A stretch of DNA of 61,672 bases from Deltaproteobacteria bacterium UBA1386 (GTDB lineage: Bacteria > Desulfobacterota > Syntrophorhabdia > Syntrophorhabdales > Syntrophorhabdaceae). The translations under genes and the position numbers were made by a program. The notes beneath the pieces were generated by a model, which had not been told where the DNA came from, made no database searches, and saw only the letters and a list, made by a program, of their open reading frames with translations. Shown in pieces: positions 17,455-26,800 of the stretch. Within the stretch, counting starts at the first letter, position 1, and each line of letters starts with the position of its first letter. The stretch is from the NCBI GenBank assembly GCA_002305765.1, contig DBQU01000026.1, positions 1 to 61,672 on the forward strand, read 5' to 3'.

Positions 17455-17492
17455 TGCCAAGATTGGCCCACTCGACGAAGCCTGGCTTGGCA
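17455..17492. promoter_or_regulatory. Inverted repeat at the bcr transcription start
   Basis: TGCCAAG (17455-17461) and CTTGGCA (17486-17492) are perfect inverted copies 24 bases apart. They start at the predicted +1, so they may be a split operator for a repressor or a hairpin in the leader. Confidence 0.4.
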
Positions 17493-17552
17493 ATCCCATA
17501 CACACTAGACCCCGCATCAGTGGTACAGCGCCGGGGTGAATAAGGAGTGAAG

Positions 17553-18716
17553 ATGACAGAATTACGAGACGGTAATGGTTTAGCAACCGCCGAAAAGCTC
17601 TATACCCAGTATGGGTCCAGAGCGAGAGAGTTGAAGGCCTCGGGGAAGAAGGTCATCGGGTACCTGTCCGCCCTGGGTCCGGTGGAGATCATGACGGCGG
17701 CGGGTGTTGTCCCCATCAGGCTCAAAGGCAACGTTTCCGAAGCGATCTCCAAGGGCGATGCGTACATGGAGTCCATTGTGTGCCCCTTCGTGCGCAACGT
17801 CTTTGATGCTGCGGTCAAAGGTAAGTATGATTTCCTCGATGGTATGGTCCTTCCTCACCAGTGCGATTCGATCGACCGCACCAACGAGACCTGGAGCTAC
17901 ACCCTGAAGCTCCCCTACTGGCATTTTCTCAACGTTCCCCACGTAACCGATGATCCTTCGATCACCTTTATGAAGGAGATCCTGCGGATCTTCATCGGCA
18001 CCCTGGAGAAATTCACGGGAACGAAGATCACCGACGAGGCGATCGCCAATGCGGTGAAGGCCCACAACGAGAACAGGAAGCTCATGAGAGAGCTTTACGA
18101 TCTAAGGAAATCCAATCCTCCCCTCATTTCCGGCACGGAGATGATGAAGGTCCTCGTGGCGGCCATGAGCCTGCCGGTCGATGAGTCCAGCGCTCTCATC
18201 AAGGCGGTTACGAAAGAGGTCAAGGAACGGAAACCCGCAGCGGGAAAGCCGGCGGCGAAACGCATCATGCTTATCGGCGACCAGATAGATGACGTTGCCG
18301 TCATCGACGCCATTGAATCGGCGGGTGCCTACCTTGTCATGGAGGACCTTTCGATCGGCGCAAAGATGTACTGGGAAGACGTCGACGCCACGGCCGACCC
18401 GGTCCAGGGAATCGCGGAGCGTTACCTGAGAAAACTGAAGATACCGACAACCTTCGTTGGTTCGGCGGATACCTATGAAGGCATTCTCGACGAACGTTTC
18501 GGGCAAATGAAGAAATACGTGAATGAGTTCAAGGTGGACGGAGCCATCCTCTTCATCTACAAGTATTGCGACCCCTACGGATTTGAAGTACCGGCTATCA
18601 AGAGCTACATCGAAGCGGCGGGAGCGTCTGTGCTCTACCTGGAGGATGAGTATTCCACATCTTCCCTCGCAAGGGTGAAGACCAGGATCGAGGCGTTCCT
18701 CGAAATGATCGCATAA
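17553..18716 (+). CDS. Benzoyl-CoA reductase-type subunit C (BcrC/BzdN-like)
   Basis: This 387-residue subunit belongs to the 2-hydroxyacyl-CoA dehydratase/benzoyl-CoA reductase family. With its partner it forms the iron-sulfur active site that receives electrons from an ATP-driven activase. Three cysteines suitable for a 4Fe-4S cluster are at about 77 (SIVCPF), 104 (PHQCDS) and 339 (YKYCDP). Length and position match BcrC (about 387) in the bcrC-B-A-D order. AAGGAG five bases before the ATG at 17553 decides the start over the GTG at 17547. Benzoyl-CoA as substrate is inferred; another aromatic or hydroxyacyl-CoA cannot be excluded. Confidence 0.75.
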   Translation: MTELRDGNGLATAEKLYTQYGSRARELKASGKKVIGYLSALGPVEIMTAAGVVPIRLKGNVSEAISKGDAYMESIVCPFVRNVFDAAVKGKYDFLDGMVLPHQCDSIDRTNETWSYTLKLPYWHFLNVPHVTDDPSITFMKEILRIFIGTLEKFTGTKITDEAIANAVKAHNENRKLMRELYDLRKSNPPLISGTEMMKVLVAAMSLPVDESSALIKAVTKEVKERKPAAGKPAAKRIMLIGDQIDDVAVIDAIESAGAYLVMEDLSIGAKMYWEDVDATADPVQGIAERYLRKLKIPTTFVGSADTYEGILDERFGQMKKYVNEFKVDGAILFIYKYCDPYGFEVPAIKSYIEAAGASVLYLEDEYSTSSLARVKTRIEAFLEMIA

Positions 18717-18736
18717 CTGAGAGAGAGGAGAATCAC

Positions 18737-20068
18737 ATGGCTGAAGAAAAAAAAGGAAGAGCAGTTGCAACGACGACGGCAGCAAAGATACCGAAATTCG
18801 TACGGGGCAACCTGTCTGCAACATTAAAGGCTAAAGAAGAGGGAAAGAAAGTGGCCGCCGCCTTCATCGCCGACGGTCAGGACGAGATCATGCGGGCGAT
18901 GGACATCGTGCCCGCATGGGGCGAGAGCTTCTCCGGGGTCTGCGCCGCCAAACGCGACGCGGAAAAGTATCTCCAGAAGGCTGAATCCGACAACTTCTCC
19001 CGGTCCCTCTGTACCTACGCGACATGCAACATAGGCTTCGACATGATACGCGAAGAGCAGGGCGGTGCGATGCCCGAAGGCGCTCCCTGGGGCGGCATGG
19101 GCAGGCCGGACATGATCCTCGGCAACGGTCAGCTTCTGTGCGACCCGCGGTTCAAATGGCCGCAGGCGACACAGCACTACCAGAGGGATGTCCCTGTTTT
19201 CGTTACCAACATGTACTATCCGCCGTGGGACCCGAACGTAGATCACCACGACCAGGAAGCCATTTACGTGAAGTATGCGACCGAGGAGCTCCGGGAGACC
19301 GTCAAGTTTTGTGAGAAGGTCACGGGCAAGAAGATGGATTGGGACCGCCTTGCCGCGACAGTGGAGCTTTCCGACAAGACGTGGGATCTTTTCATCGACA
19401 CCTATGAACTCCGCAAACACATACCAACCCCGATGGACACCGGCGACGCCATGAACACCATGGTTCCCCTCACGTTCAACCTGGGCACCCAGGAGGCCTA
19501 CGACTTTTACGTTGACCTCAAAGCGGAGCTGGAGCAGAAGATCGCCGACGGCGTGGGTGTTGCCGACCCCGAGAAGTACAGGGTCATCTGGGCCGCCGGT
19601 CTGCCGAGCTGGTTCGCCCTCGGAGACTTCCAGTATTTCAACAGCAAAGGTGTCGTCTTCCCCGTGGAAGTGACATACCGCGGTTGCGAGAAGGTCGAGC
19701 GCCTCGACCTGCCGAAAACGACTGACCCGTTGGAACACATCGCCTGGAGATGGGTACGATACTGGACGCACTGGTACGATGCGGCAAGGAAGCGTCCGGG
19801 TTCGACCCCGAAGGTGGAGCGGATCATAGAGTATATCGAAGACTACAAGTGCGACGGAGCGGTGTTCCACTCCGCCTTCTCATGCAGAAGCTGGCACGCG
19901 GGCATCATGCAGCAGGCCGCCACGCTGAAAAACGTTTACAAGGATATCCCCATCCTCATCATGGAGGGCGATATTGTTGATATAAGCTCCTACAACGAGG
20001 CAGACACGCACAACAGGATCGATGCCTTTATCGAGACTCTCGCGGCCTACAAGAAGAGACAAGGCTAA
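18737..20068 (+). CDS. Benzoyl-CoA reductase-type subunit B (BcrB/BzdO-like)
   Basis: The second catalytic-half subunit, 443 residues, fits the length of BcrB/BzdO (about 440) and is longer than the HgdA/HgdB dehydratase subunits only by a modest margin. Cysteines in VCAAKR, SLCTYATCN, LLCDPR and FSCRSW supply cluster ligands. The N-terminus has a Lys/Ala/Thr-rich extension. GAGAGGAG precedes the ATG and the gene begins 20 bases after the previous stop, so the two are co-transcribed. Together with the preceding subunit it would bind the CoA ester. Confidence 0.75.
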   Translation: MAEEKKGRAVATTTAAKIPKFVRGNLSATLKAKEEGKKVAAAFIADGQDEIMRAMDIVPAWGESFSGVCAAKRDAEKYLQKAESDNFSRSLCTYATCNIGFDMIREEQGGAMPEGAPWGGMGRPDMILGNGQLLCDPRFKWPQATQHYQRDVPVFVTNMYYPPWDPNVDHHDQEAIYVKYATEELRETVKFCEKVTGKKMDWDRLAATVELSDKTWDLFIDTYELRKHIPTPMDTGDAMNTMVPLTFNLGTQEAYDFYVDLKAELEQKIADGVGVADPEKYRVIWAAGLPSWFALGDFQYFNSKGVVFPVEVTYRGCEKVERLDLPKTTDPLEHIAWRWVRYWTHWYDAARKRPGSTPKVERIIEYIEDYKCDGAVFHSAFSCRSWHAGIMQQAATLKNVYKDIPILIMEGDIVDISSYNEADTHNRIDAFIETLAAYKKRQG

Positions 20069-20109
20069 AGTTTAGGGGTCTCGCGAAAATCAGATAGGAG
20101 CAGTACCAG

Positions 20110-20949
20110 ATGGATTATTTTGCCGGTGTCGATATCGGTTCCACCATGACAAAGGTGGTGATCGTAAGCGACAGGATAGAAGCGTCGCTCATAGGGCCGA
20201 CAGGCCCTGAGCACCGGAAACTTGCAAACAGAGTGATGGAGGAGGCGCTGCGTCAAGCGCGCCTCACCTTCGAAGACCTGACATACATAGTTGCGACTGG
20301 ATACGGCAGGATAAACGTTCCCTTTGCAGACCGACAGATCACTGAGATAACCTGCCACGCGAAAGGCTTGCACAGCCTCCTCCCCTCTGTTAAAACCGTC
20401 GTCGATATCGGCGGTCAGGACAGCAAAGGCATCAAGATTGAGAACGGCAAGGTGATGAACTTTGTCATGAACGACAAGTGCGCCGCCGGTACGGGGCGCT
20501 TTCTCGAGATCATAGCGGATTCTCTCGGCGTGCCCCTCGAAAAGATTGGCGAGCTATCACTGACGGCGCAGAAGATCGCGCCCGTGAGCAGCACGTGCAC
20601 CGTGTTCGCCGAGCAGGAGATCATCTCCCGGCTGGCGGGTGGAGAGCCCATCGCGAACCTCATGGCGGGCATTCACGACGCGGTGGCCACGAGGGTCTAT
20701 TCTCTCGTCAAGAAACTGAACGTGGAACCCGATATCGCCGTGACGGGAGGGGGAGCGAAGAACATCGGTCTCGTCAGGGCACTGGAGTCAAAGTTCGGGC
20801 AGAAGCTTCTCGTTCCGCCGGAACCTCTCATAACGGGGGCTTTAGGAGCCGCCCTCATGGGCAAGGATATTTTCGAAAAATACGCCGCGGAGGGGCAGAA
20901 GCCAACCCGAAGCGGACACAAACTGGAAGAGGCGACATTCTTCAAATAA
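20110..20949 (+). CDS. Benzoyl-CoA reductase-type activase subunit A (BcrA/BzdP-like)
   Basis: An ASKHA-fold ATPase that couples ATP hydrolysis to low-potential electron transfer into the reductase. The 279-residue protein has the first phosphate loop GVDIGSTMTK, the second motif DIGGQD at about 99-104, Cys124 in NDKCAAGTG and Cys163 in SSTCTVF. The last two are the positions that bridge a 4Fe-4S cluster between two activase subunits. Its size is that of Azoarcus-type BzdP or HgdC rather than the longer Thauera BcrA. A second activase gene follows directly. Confidence 0.8.
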   Translation: MDYFAGVDIGSTMTKVVIVSDRIEASLIGPTGPEHRKLANRVMEEALRQARLTFEDLTYIVATGYGRINVPFADRQITEITCHAKGLHSLLPSVKTVVDIGGQDSKGIKIENGKVMNFVMNDKCAAGTGRFLEIIADSLGVPLEKIGELSLTAQKIAPVSSTCTVFAEQEIISRLAGGEPIANLMAGIHDAVATRVYSLVKKLNVEPDIAVTGGGAKNIGLVRALESKFGQKLLVPPEPLITGALGAALMGKDIFEKYAAEGQKPTRSGHKLEEATFFK

Positions 20950-20959
20950 GGATTCGAAC

Positions 20960-21733
20960 GTGGCGTATGTGCTTGGCATAGATGTAGGTTCAGGTTATTC
21001 GAAGGCGGTTGTCCTCGAAGGGGACGAGGTCCGTTCGTGGGCCGTCATACCGTCGGGCGGCGACTACCGTGAAGCAGGCAGGGCCGTGGCCCAGACGGCC
21101 CTCGAAAAAGTGAACCTCACCTTGAGCGATGTGGCATGGATCGTGGCAGCCGGCTATGGCGGCAGCATGGTCGATATAGCCGGGGAGACATCCACGGACC
21201 TATCCTGTCATGCCATCGGAGTGCACCGTCTTTTTCCTTCGGTAAGGACGGTCATCGACGTGGGGGCACAGTACTCCCGCGCCATACGTCTCCATGACGA
21301 GGGGAAGATAGCCAACTTCATCATGAACGAAAAATGCGCCGGCGGAAGCGGAAAGTTCCTGCAGGTTGCCGCACGTATTCTTCACATGAACGTGAGCGAC
21401 ATTGGGGAGCTTTCCCTGAAGGCGCAAAAACCGGTCGAATTCACCACGGGATGCGCGGTCTTCGCCGAATCGGAGGCGGTGTCGCGCATATCGGAAGGTG
21501 CCAGTCCCGCCGATATCCTGGCCGGGATCCACAATGCCATGGCGTCGAAGATAGTCACCCTGGCCATGCGCGTGGGGCTCACCCCCGACTACGCCGTTAC
21601 GGGCGGCGGTGCCATGGATACAGGGCTCGTGAAGGCCATAGCGGCCGAATTGGGAACAAACGTCCTCATTCCCCAGGTGCCCCAGATAACAGCGGCCCTC
21701 GGCGCCGCACTCATAGCGAAAGAAAAAGTTTAA
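20960..21733 (+). CDS. Benzoyl-CoA reductase-type activase subunit D (BcrD/BzdQ-like)
   Basis: A second ASKHA ATPase of 257 residues, starting from a GTG ten bases after the previous stop. It keeps the phosphate loop GIDVGSGYSK, Cys126 in NEKCAGGSG and Cys165 in TTGCAVF. The usual DIGGQD motif is altered to DVGAQY at about 100-105. Two unlike activase subunits are the mark of benzoyl-CoA reductases (A/D heterodimer), whereas hydroxyglutaryl-CoA dehydratases use a single HgdC; this is the main reason for the BCR call. Confidence 0.78.
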   Translation: MAYVLGIDVGSGYSKAVVLEGDEVRSWAVIPSGGDYREAGRAVAQTALEKVNLTLSDVAWIVAAGYGGSMVDIAGETSTDLSCHAIGVHRLFPSVRTVIDVGAQYSRAIRLHDEGKIANFIMNEKCAGGSGKFLQVAARILHMNVSDIGELSLKAQKPVEFTTGCAVFAESEAVSRISEGASPADILAGIHNAMASKIVTLAMRVGLTPDYAVTGGGAMDTGLVKAIAAELGTNVLIPQVPQITAALGAALIAKEKV

Positions 21734-21963
21734 GCCGCTTGAACTGCTTGAACCGCTTGAGCGGTCAAAGGCGAAAAAGACGGCTTCGCAATGCGGCTCC
21801 ATGTCTCAAGGACCTGTTGATGCCCGACCTCTTTTCACGGTTTTTTCCTGAAACCTGAAACCTGAAACCTGAAACCTGAAACCTGAAACCCTCTTCTGTT
21901 TCTGCAACCCGCAACCCGCAACCGTCTCCTGCCCCTGAAACGAACACGTGGTGTCACCCGCGT
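21734..21963. repeat. Word-type repeat region C with CCTGAAA tandem array
   Basis: The spacer opens with three copies of a CTTGAACYG-like word, then AAAGACGGC. It continues to six perfect head-to-tail copies of CCTGAAA (21847-21888), several CCCGCAA units, and one more CCTGAAAC. No gene is supported between 21734 and 22064; a weak TATATT-like -10 lies near 22005. Confidence 0.65.
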
Positions 21964-22064
21964 CACCCTCCTCTTTAAGTGTGTGCAATTTGTAGTGGTA
22001 TCGGGTATATTCTTATTGTTCGAACAATTCCAGCGGCTGCAAAGAATCTTGCGAGGGAGGAATC

Positions 22065-22631
22065 ATGAAGAAAAGCACTGTCCTTTTGGGTACGGCCCTA
22101 ATTGTGGTATGTGTTGCGATCGCGTTGAGTCAGGTCCCGGCGCGCGCGGCGGGTCCCCTGGATGCCTGCAGTCTGCTTACCAAGGCTGAGGCGGAGGCGC
22201 TTCTCAATCAGGCCAGTTCATCGCAGAAGGCCGGCAAGGTGTCCGCCCCGGCAGGGAACCAGTGCGCCTATTTCTTCAAGAAGAAAGGCGGCACCTACAG
22301 CGCGAAGGTGAAGGTCTCCTCCTCCGAAGAGATCAAGAGCGAAGGGATCTTCAAATCCGCGCGGGACGTCTTCGACAGACAGAAGAGGGCCCGTATGGCC
22401 AATGCCGATACGGCGCAAAAGATGAGGAGCCTGGGCGGGCTGGGCGATGAGGCCTTCTGGAATGGCTATGACCTCTGGATCGTCAAGGGTGGGTACCTTC
22501 TCACCATACTCGTCCAGGACCAGCTGGCGGGCAGTTTCAAGAGCAGGGAAGCCATGGATAAGGCCCGGGCGGAGCAGGACTTCAACCTTTCCCAGAGGGC
22601 GGCGTCCGTAATACTCCTGAAGATCAAATAA
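22065..22631 (+). CDS. Exported protein of unknown function
   Basis: A 188-residue protein with a signal peptide (hydrophobic about 6-22, cleavage after ARA). The mature part opens with DACSLLTKAEAEALL, a helix shared by several families of small exported proteins and lipoproteins, and has a second cysteine in NQCAYFF that could form a disulfide. No catalytic motif is seen. GGGAGG precedes the ATG. The next exported-protein gene begins 23 bases after its stop, so the two are probably co-transcribed. Confidence 0.65.
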   Translation: MKKSTVLLGTALIVVCVAIALSQVPARAAGPLDACSLLTKAEAEALLNQASSSQKAGKVSAPAGNQCAYFFKKKGGTYSAKVKVSSSEEIKSEGIFKSARDVFDRQKRARMANADTAQKMRSLGGLGDEAFWNGYDLWIVKGGYLLTILVQDQLAGSFKSREAMDKARAEQDFNLSQRAASVILLKIK

Positions 22632-22654
22632 GCGGCGGTGAAAGGGTGACGGTC

Positions 22655-23569
22655 ATGACCAGAAAGGTTCTTCTCGGGTCCCTGTTGTTGCTGTTCGTTG
22701 TTGCCGTCGCCGCGGCGGAAGGGCCGCAAGGCCTTAAGATCGTCTCCGTCAAGCCCGTGAAGAGCGGAATATACGCGATCGCATCGGTGGAATTCCCGAA
22801 GGCCTGGACCGACCCCGGGTTCACCGTCGAAGTGAACGGAAAACCTGTCAGGATGAGGCAGGTGGGGGGCGGTTTCTCCGGGGACCGCAACGTGGCGGAC
22901 CTGATGTTCATGCCGGGAAGGGGAGCGAGACAATCCGTTGCGGTGAAGTGTTTGGTGGGAGGAAGAAAGACCGAGGCCAAGACCGGGTTCGATTGGACGG
23001 CCACGCCTTTTGTCGCCGTGCCGGGGCACACGGGGAACCGGGAAGTGATCACGGCGAAGGAGAAACTGACCATCGCCGCGGTCAATGTCACGGGGATGAG
23101 GATATTCTTCAACGGCAAGGAGGTCCACGCGAGATCTTCGATGAGAGGCGATATCGAGACCTTCACCTTCGAACCCGCCTGGAAAAAGGGAAGGAACGTG
23201 CTTGCCATAAACGCTGACAAATGGGACTCAGGCATGATCGCGAGGAACTTCACCTTTTTTGACCTCGGGGAGGGCGGGACTCTATCCCCAGGGCAGAGCG
23301 CCCTCGTGCACCTTGGGCGGGAAGGCACGAAGAGCGGCCCCTTCTATGATGTGAAGGTCGAAGGCGATTCCATTGCTCCTCCTCAGGGCACCACGGTCCG
23401 CCGCGACATCATTGACGAGGACGGATGGCTTGTTTCCGAGACATGGGTTGCGGTGGAGTTGAGGGCCCGGAAGGAGGGAACCGCGAAGGTGCGTGTTTTC
23501 GTCAAGCCCCACTTTCTTCGGAACATGGAACTGGAAAGAGAGTTTTTGATCACCGTCGGGGAAGGGTGA
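22655..23569 (+). CDS. Exported beta-rich protein of unknown function
   Basis: A 304-residue protein with a signal peptide (about 5-20, ending AAA). The remainder is predicted to be mostly beta strand, with Ig-like stretches such as GFTVEVNGKPV and MRIFFNGKEVHA. I do not recognise the family. The ATG at 22655 is preferred to the GTG at 22646. It lies behind another exported-protein gene. Confidence 0.6.
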   Translation: MTRKVLLGSLLLLFVVAVAAAEGPQGLKIVSVKPVKSGIYAIASVEFPKAWTDPGFTVEVNGKPVRMRQVGGGFSGDRNVADLMFMPGRGARQSVAVKCLVGGRKTEAKTGFDWTATPFVAVPGHTGNREVITAKEKLTIAAVNVTGMRIFFNGKEVHARSSMRGDIETFTFEPAWKKGRNVLAINADKWDSGMIARNFTFFDLGEGGTLSPGQSALVHLGREGTKSGPFYDVKVEGDSIAPPQGTTVRRDIIDEDGWLVSETWVAVELRARKEGTAKVRVFVKPHFLRNMELEREFLITVGEG

Positions 23570-23674
23570 AAAGAAGGCGTTCTGCCCTTGTGCGTGGTTG
23601 ACACGCGACAGTCGCATTACTATAGTACGCCAGTGATAACCGGTGAACGAAGCGACAAAAGAAGGGGAGGAACC

Positions 23675-23872
23675 ATGGCGATGATCGATGAAAAGAAGAT
23701 TAGGGCCTATCACTCCAGGAGCGATAACGCCCTTGTTTGTCCGTTGTGCGCGACGGATGAGGAGCGAGAGTCCGCGGAGCCGGGAGATCTTGTCACGGAG
23801 GACGTGATCCATGACGACAATCCCATGTACTGCGCGAGATGCAAGAAGAAGATCGAGAAACAGGGCTCCTGA
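23675..23872 (+). CDS. Small zinc-ribbon-like protein
   Basis: A 65-residue protein with two Cys pairs, CPLC near residue 21 and CARC near 54, a spacing that could hold one zinc ion. It is rich in charged residues and lacks a signal. GGGGAGG four bases before the ATG at 23675 decides the start. Function unknown. Confidence 0.6.
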   Translation: MAMIDEKKIRAYHSRSDNALVCPLCATDEERESAEPGDLVTEDVIHDDNPMYCARCKKKIEKQGS

Positions 23873-23892
23873 CGCGGGGGCGGGATCGGGGC

Positions 23893-26800
23893 CTATCCCC
23901 TCCTTTGCCTCAGGTTCCCGAATCTCTTTGCCCGGACGTTGATAAGCCCGTCCTTCTTCTCGACGACACCCTCCACGAGCAGAAAAGGCTCGAGGCGTAT
24001 GGTGGTCCGGTGCATCCTGTAGACCTCCGGCCGTACCACGACGTTGATGAGTCCCTCCTCGTCCTCGAGGGTCATGAATGAGAACCCTCCCTTCGCGGTG
24101 GGGGGCATCTGGAGACATACCATGTACCCGGCGGTGAGCACGGTCGAACCCGGCGGGCAACGGGGAAGAACTCCGCTCGTAACCGCTCCCAGGCTGTCGA
24201 GGGCCTTTCGATAGAGTTTCATTATATGGTGCGAAGCGGAAAAGCCCTGGAAGGCATAATCGGTTATCGTCTCTTCTGCTGTGCTCATCTCCGGTATGGG
24301 GAGGTTTTCCTGCCGGTCTTCGCGCGCGAGCGAAGCGAATCCCGCTGGTCCCATTGCGCGTAGCGTCCCCGCCTCCCACAGAAGCTGTCTCCTTGACCGT
24401 TTGATGTCGCTGAAGGCCCCGACGGCGACGAGGTTGCGCACTGACCGATCGTCGAGTCGGACCCTGTCGGCAAAGTCCTCGAGCGATGTGAAGATGTCCT
24501 CCCGCCGTGCCTTGATGATACGGTCGCCCTTGTCTTTGCCGATGCCTTTCACGTACCTGAAACCGATCCTCACGGACCCCTCCTCGATGGAGCAGTTCCA
24601 CATGCTCCTGTTGATGTCCACGGGAAGGATGGGGACGTTGTGCCGTTTCGCGTCCCCCGTTATCACCTCGGGGGCGTAAAATCCCATGGGTTGATTGTTG
24701 AGAAGGGCGCAGTAGAATTCGGCTGGATAGTATCGTTTCAGGTATGCCGAACGATAGCACAGGATGGCAAAGCTGGCGGCGTGGCTCTTGCAGAAACCGA
24801 AATCGGCAAAACCGCTTATATGATCGAAGATCTTTGTCGCTAGACCGCGCGCTATCCCCTGTTGTTCCGCCCCCTCGACGAAACGGCCATGCCACTTCGC
24901 GAGCTCATCGCGGGCGTTCTTCCGGCCCATAGCCTTGCGCAGCATGTTGGCCTCACCCGCGGAGAATCCGGCTATGGCCATTGCCACCTGGAGTATCTGT
25001 TCCTGGAAGAGGATCACCCCGAGCGTTTCGTCAAGGATGGGGGCCAGCTTCGGGTGGAGATGGACGACGGGTTCCTTCCCCTGCCGGCGCCGGATGAAGG
25101 GGTGCACCATGTTGCCCTGCAGGGGCCCGGGTCTCACGATGGCCACTTCCATGGTGAGGTCCTCGAAGGACCGGGGTCTCACCTTGGGAAGGGTTTGCAT
25201 CTGGGCCCGGCTTTCCACCTGGAAGACGCCGACCGTATCGGCATCGCCGATCATTCTATAGACCTCGGGATCGTCCGGGGAAATGCTGTCGAGGTTGAGG
25301 TCGAGGCCCTTCTGTTCGCGTATGAGTTCCTTCGCGTCATCGATAAGGGAGAGCATCCTCAGGCCGAGAAGGTCGAACTTGATGAGGCCCGCGTCATCGA
25401 CGGAGTCCTTGTCCCACTGGCAGACGATCCGCCCTTCCGCGCGGGCGTGCTCCTGGGGGACGATCTCATATATGGGCCTGGGGGTGAGGACCATGCCGCC
25501 CACGTGAATGGACAGATGCCGTGGAAAGTCGGCTATTTTCGTGCAGAGGTCTCCGAAATGCTCCCAGGCGCCGGAATCGAGGTAGGACGCGAATTCGGCG
25601 ACCTCCTTCAGGGAATCGATGGCGGCGCGGCCTCCATAGGCCGAGATGGTCTTTGCCATTCTGTCGAGGATGTGCGCGGGGAGTCCCAGGACCTTTCCAA
25701 CCTCCCGTATAGCGCCCCGTCCCTGAAAGGTCACGTAGGTGCAGACCATGGCGGCATGGTCGCGACCATATGTATCGTAGACGTACTGTATGACCTCCTC
25801 TCTCCTGTTCGTCGCGATATCGATGTCGATGTCGGGGATGCTGAGTTCGTTGAGGAAGCGCCCCACGAAAAGCTTGTGCCTCATGGGATCGACGGGGGTG
25901 ATCCCGAGGGCGTAGGCGACGACGGAGCTTGCCGCCGAACCTCTTCCCTGCGCCGATATCCCCATCTTTCTCGCATGCTCGACGATGTCCCGGACGACGA
26001 GGAAATATCCCGAAAGCCCCTTTTTCTCGATAAGCACGATCTCGTCATCGATCCTCGCAAGGAGCTCTTCCGTGAGGAAGCCGTAGCGTATGCGGGCGTT
26101 CTCCACGGCGAGCCTCCGCAGGAACCCCGTTGCCGTTTCTCCCTCCGGCAGGGGAAAGAGGGGATAGGAAGAAGAGGAAAAATCAAGATCGAAGGCGCAA
26201 CGGCCGGCCACCTCTCCGGTCCTTTCTATTGCCTCCCGGGGGAGCCAGGGGAGTTCAGTCATCTCTTCGTATCCCTTGAGATAGAATTCGGAGTTCAACC
26301 TCCGGAAAGGGGCGGACCTGTCGAGGGGTGCCCGGTGTTTTATGCAGGCAAGAACGTCGTGAAGGATATGCTCGGCCCGTGTCGCATAGTGGACGTTGTT
26401 CGATGCGACGGTCTTAAGGCCGAGGGCCTCTGCCAGATCTGTAAGCTGCAGGGACAGGCGCCTGTCTTCGGGGAGCAGGTGGCCTTCGACCTCTATGTAA
26501 AAGCTGTGTCTGCCGAAAAGGGCCCTATATCCCTTTGCCGCATCGCAGGCCGCGTGTTTTTCGCCCTTCATGAGAAGGCGGGGGATCTTTCCTTTTGCGC
26601 ACCCAGACAGGCAGATAAGACCTTCCGTGCGGCCGGGCAGTTCCGCCTCGGAGAGCACGGGCTCTCCCTTGGACCCGGCGAGATGTGCCCGGGTGATGAG
26701 CTGCGAAAGGTTGGCGTAGCCCCTGGCGTTTTCTATGAGAAGTGTCAGGTGGTGGTCCCCTTCCAGGGTGAGTTCCGCTCCGATGATGGGCCGTATTCCC

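Noticed and set aside
21847..21888. CRISPR-like array
   Set aside because: The unit is only 7 bases and contiguous with no spacers; it is a simple tandem repeat.
23282..24895. 537-codon minus-strand frame
   Set aside because: It spans the end of an exported-protein gene, the zinc-ribbon gene and part of dnaE2 in the wrong frame; no domain visible.
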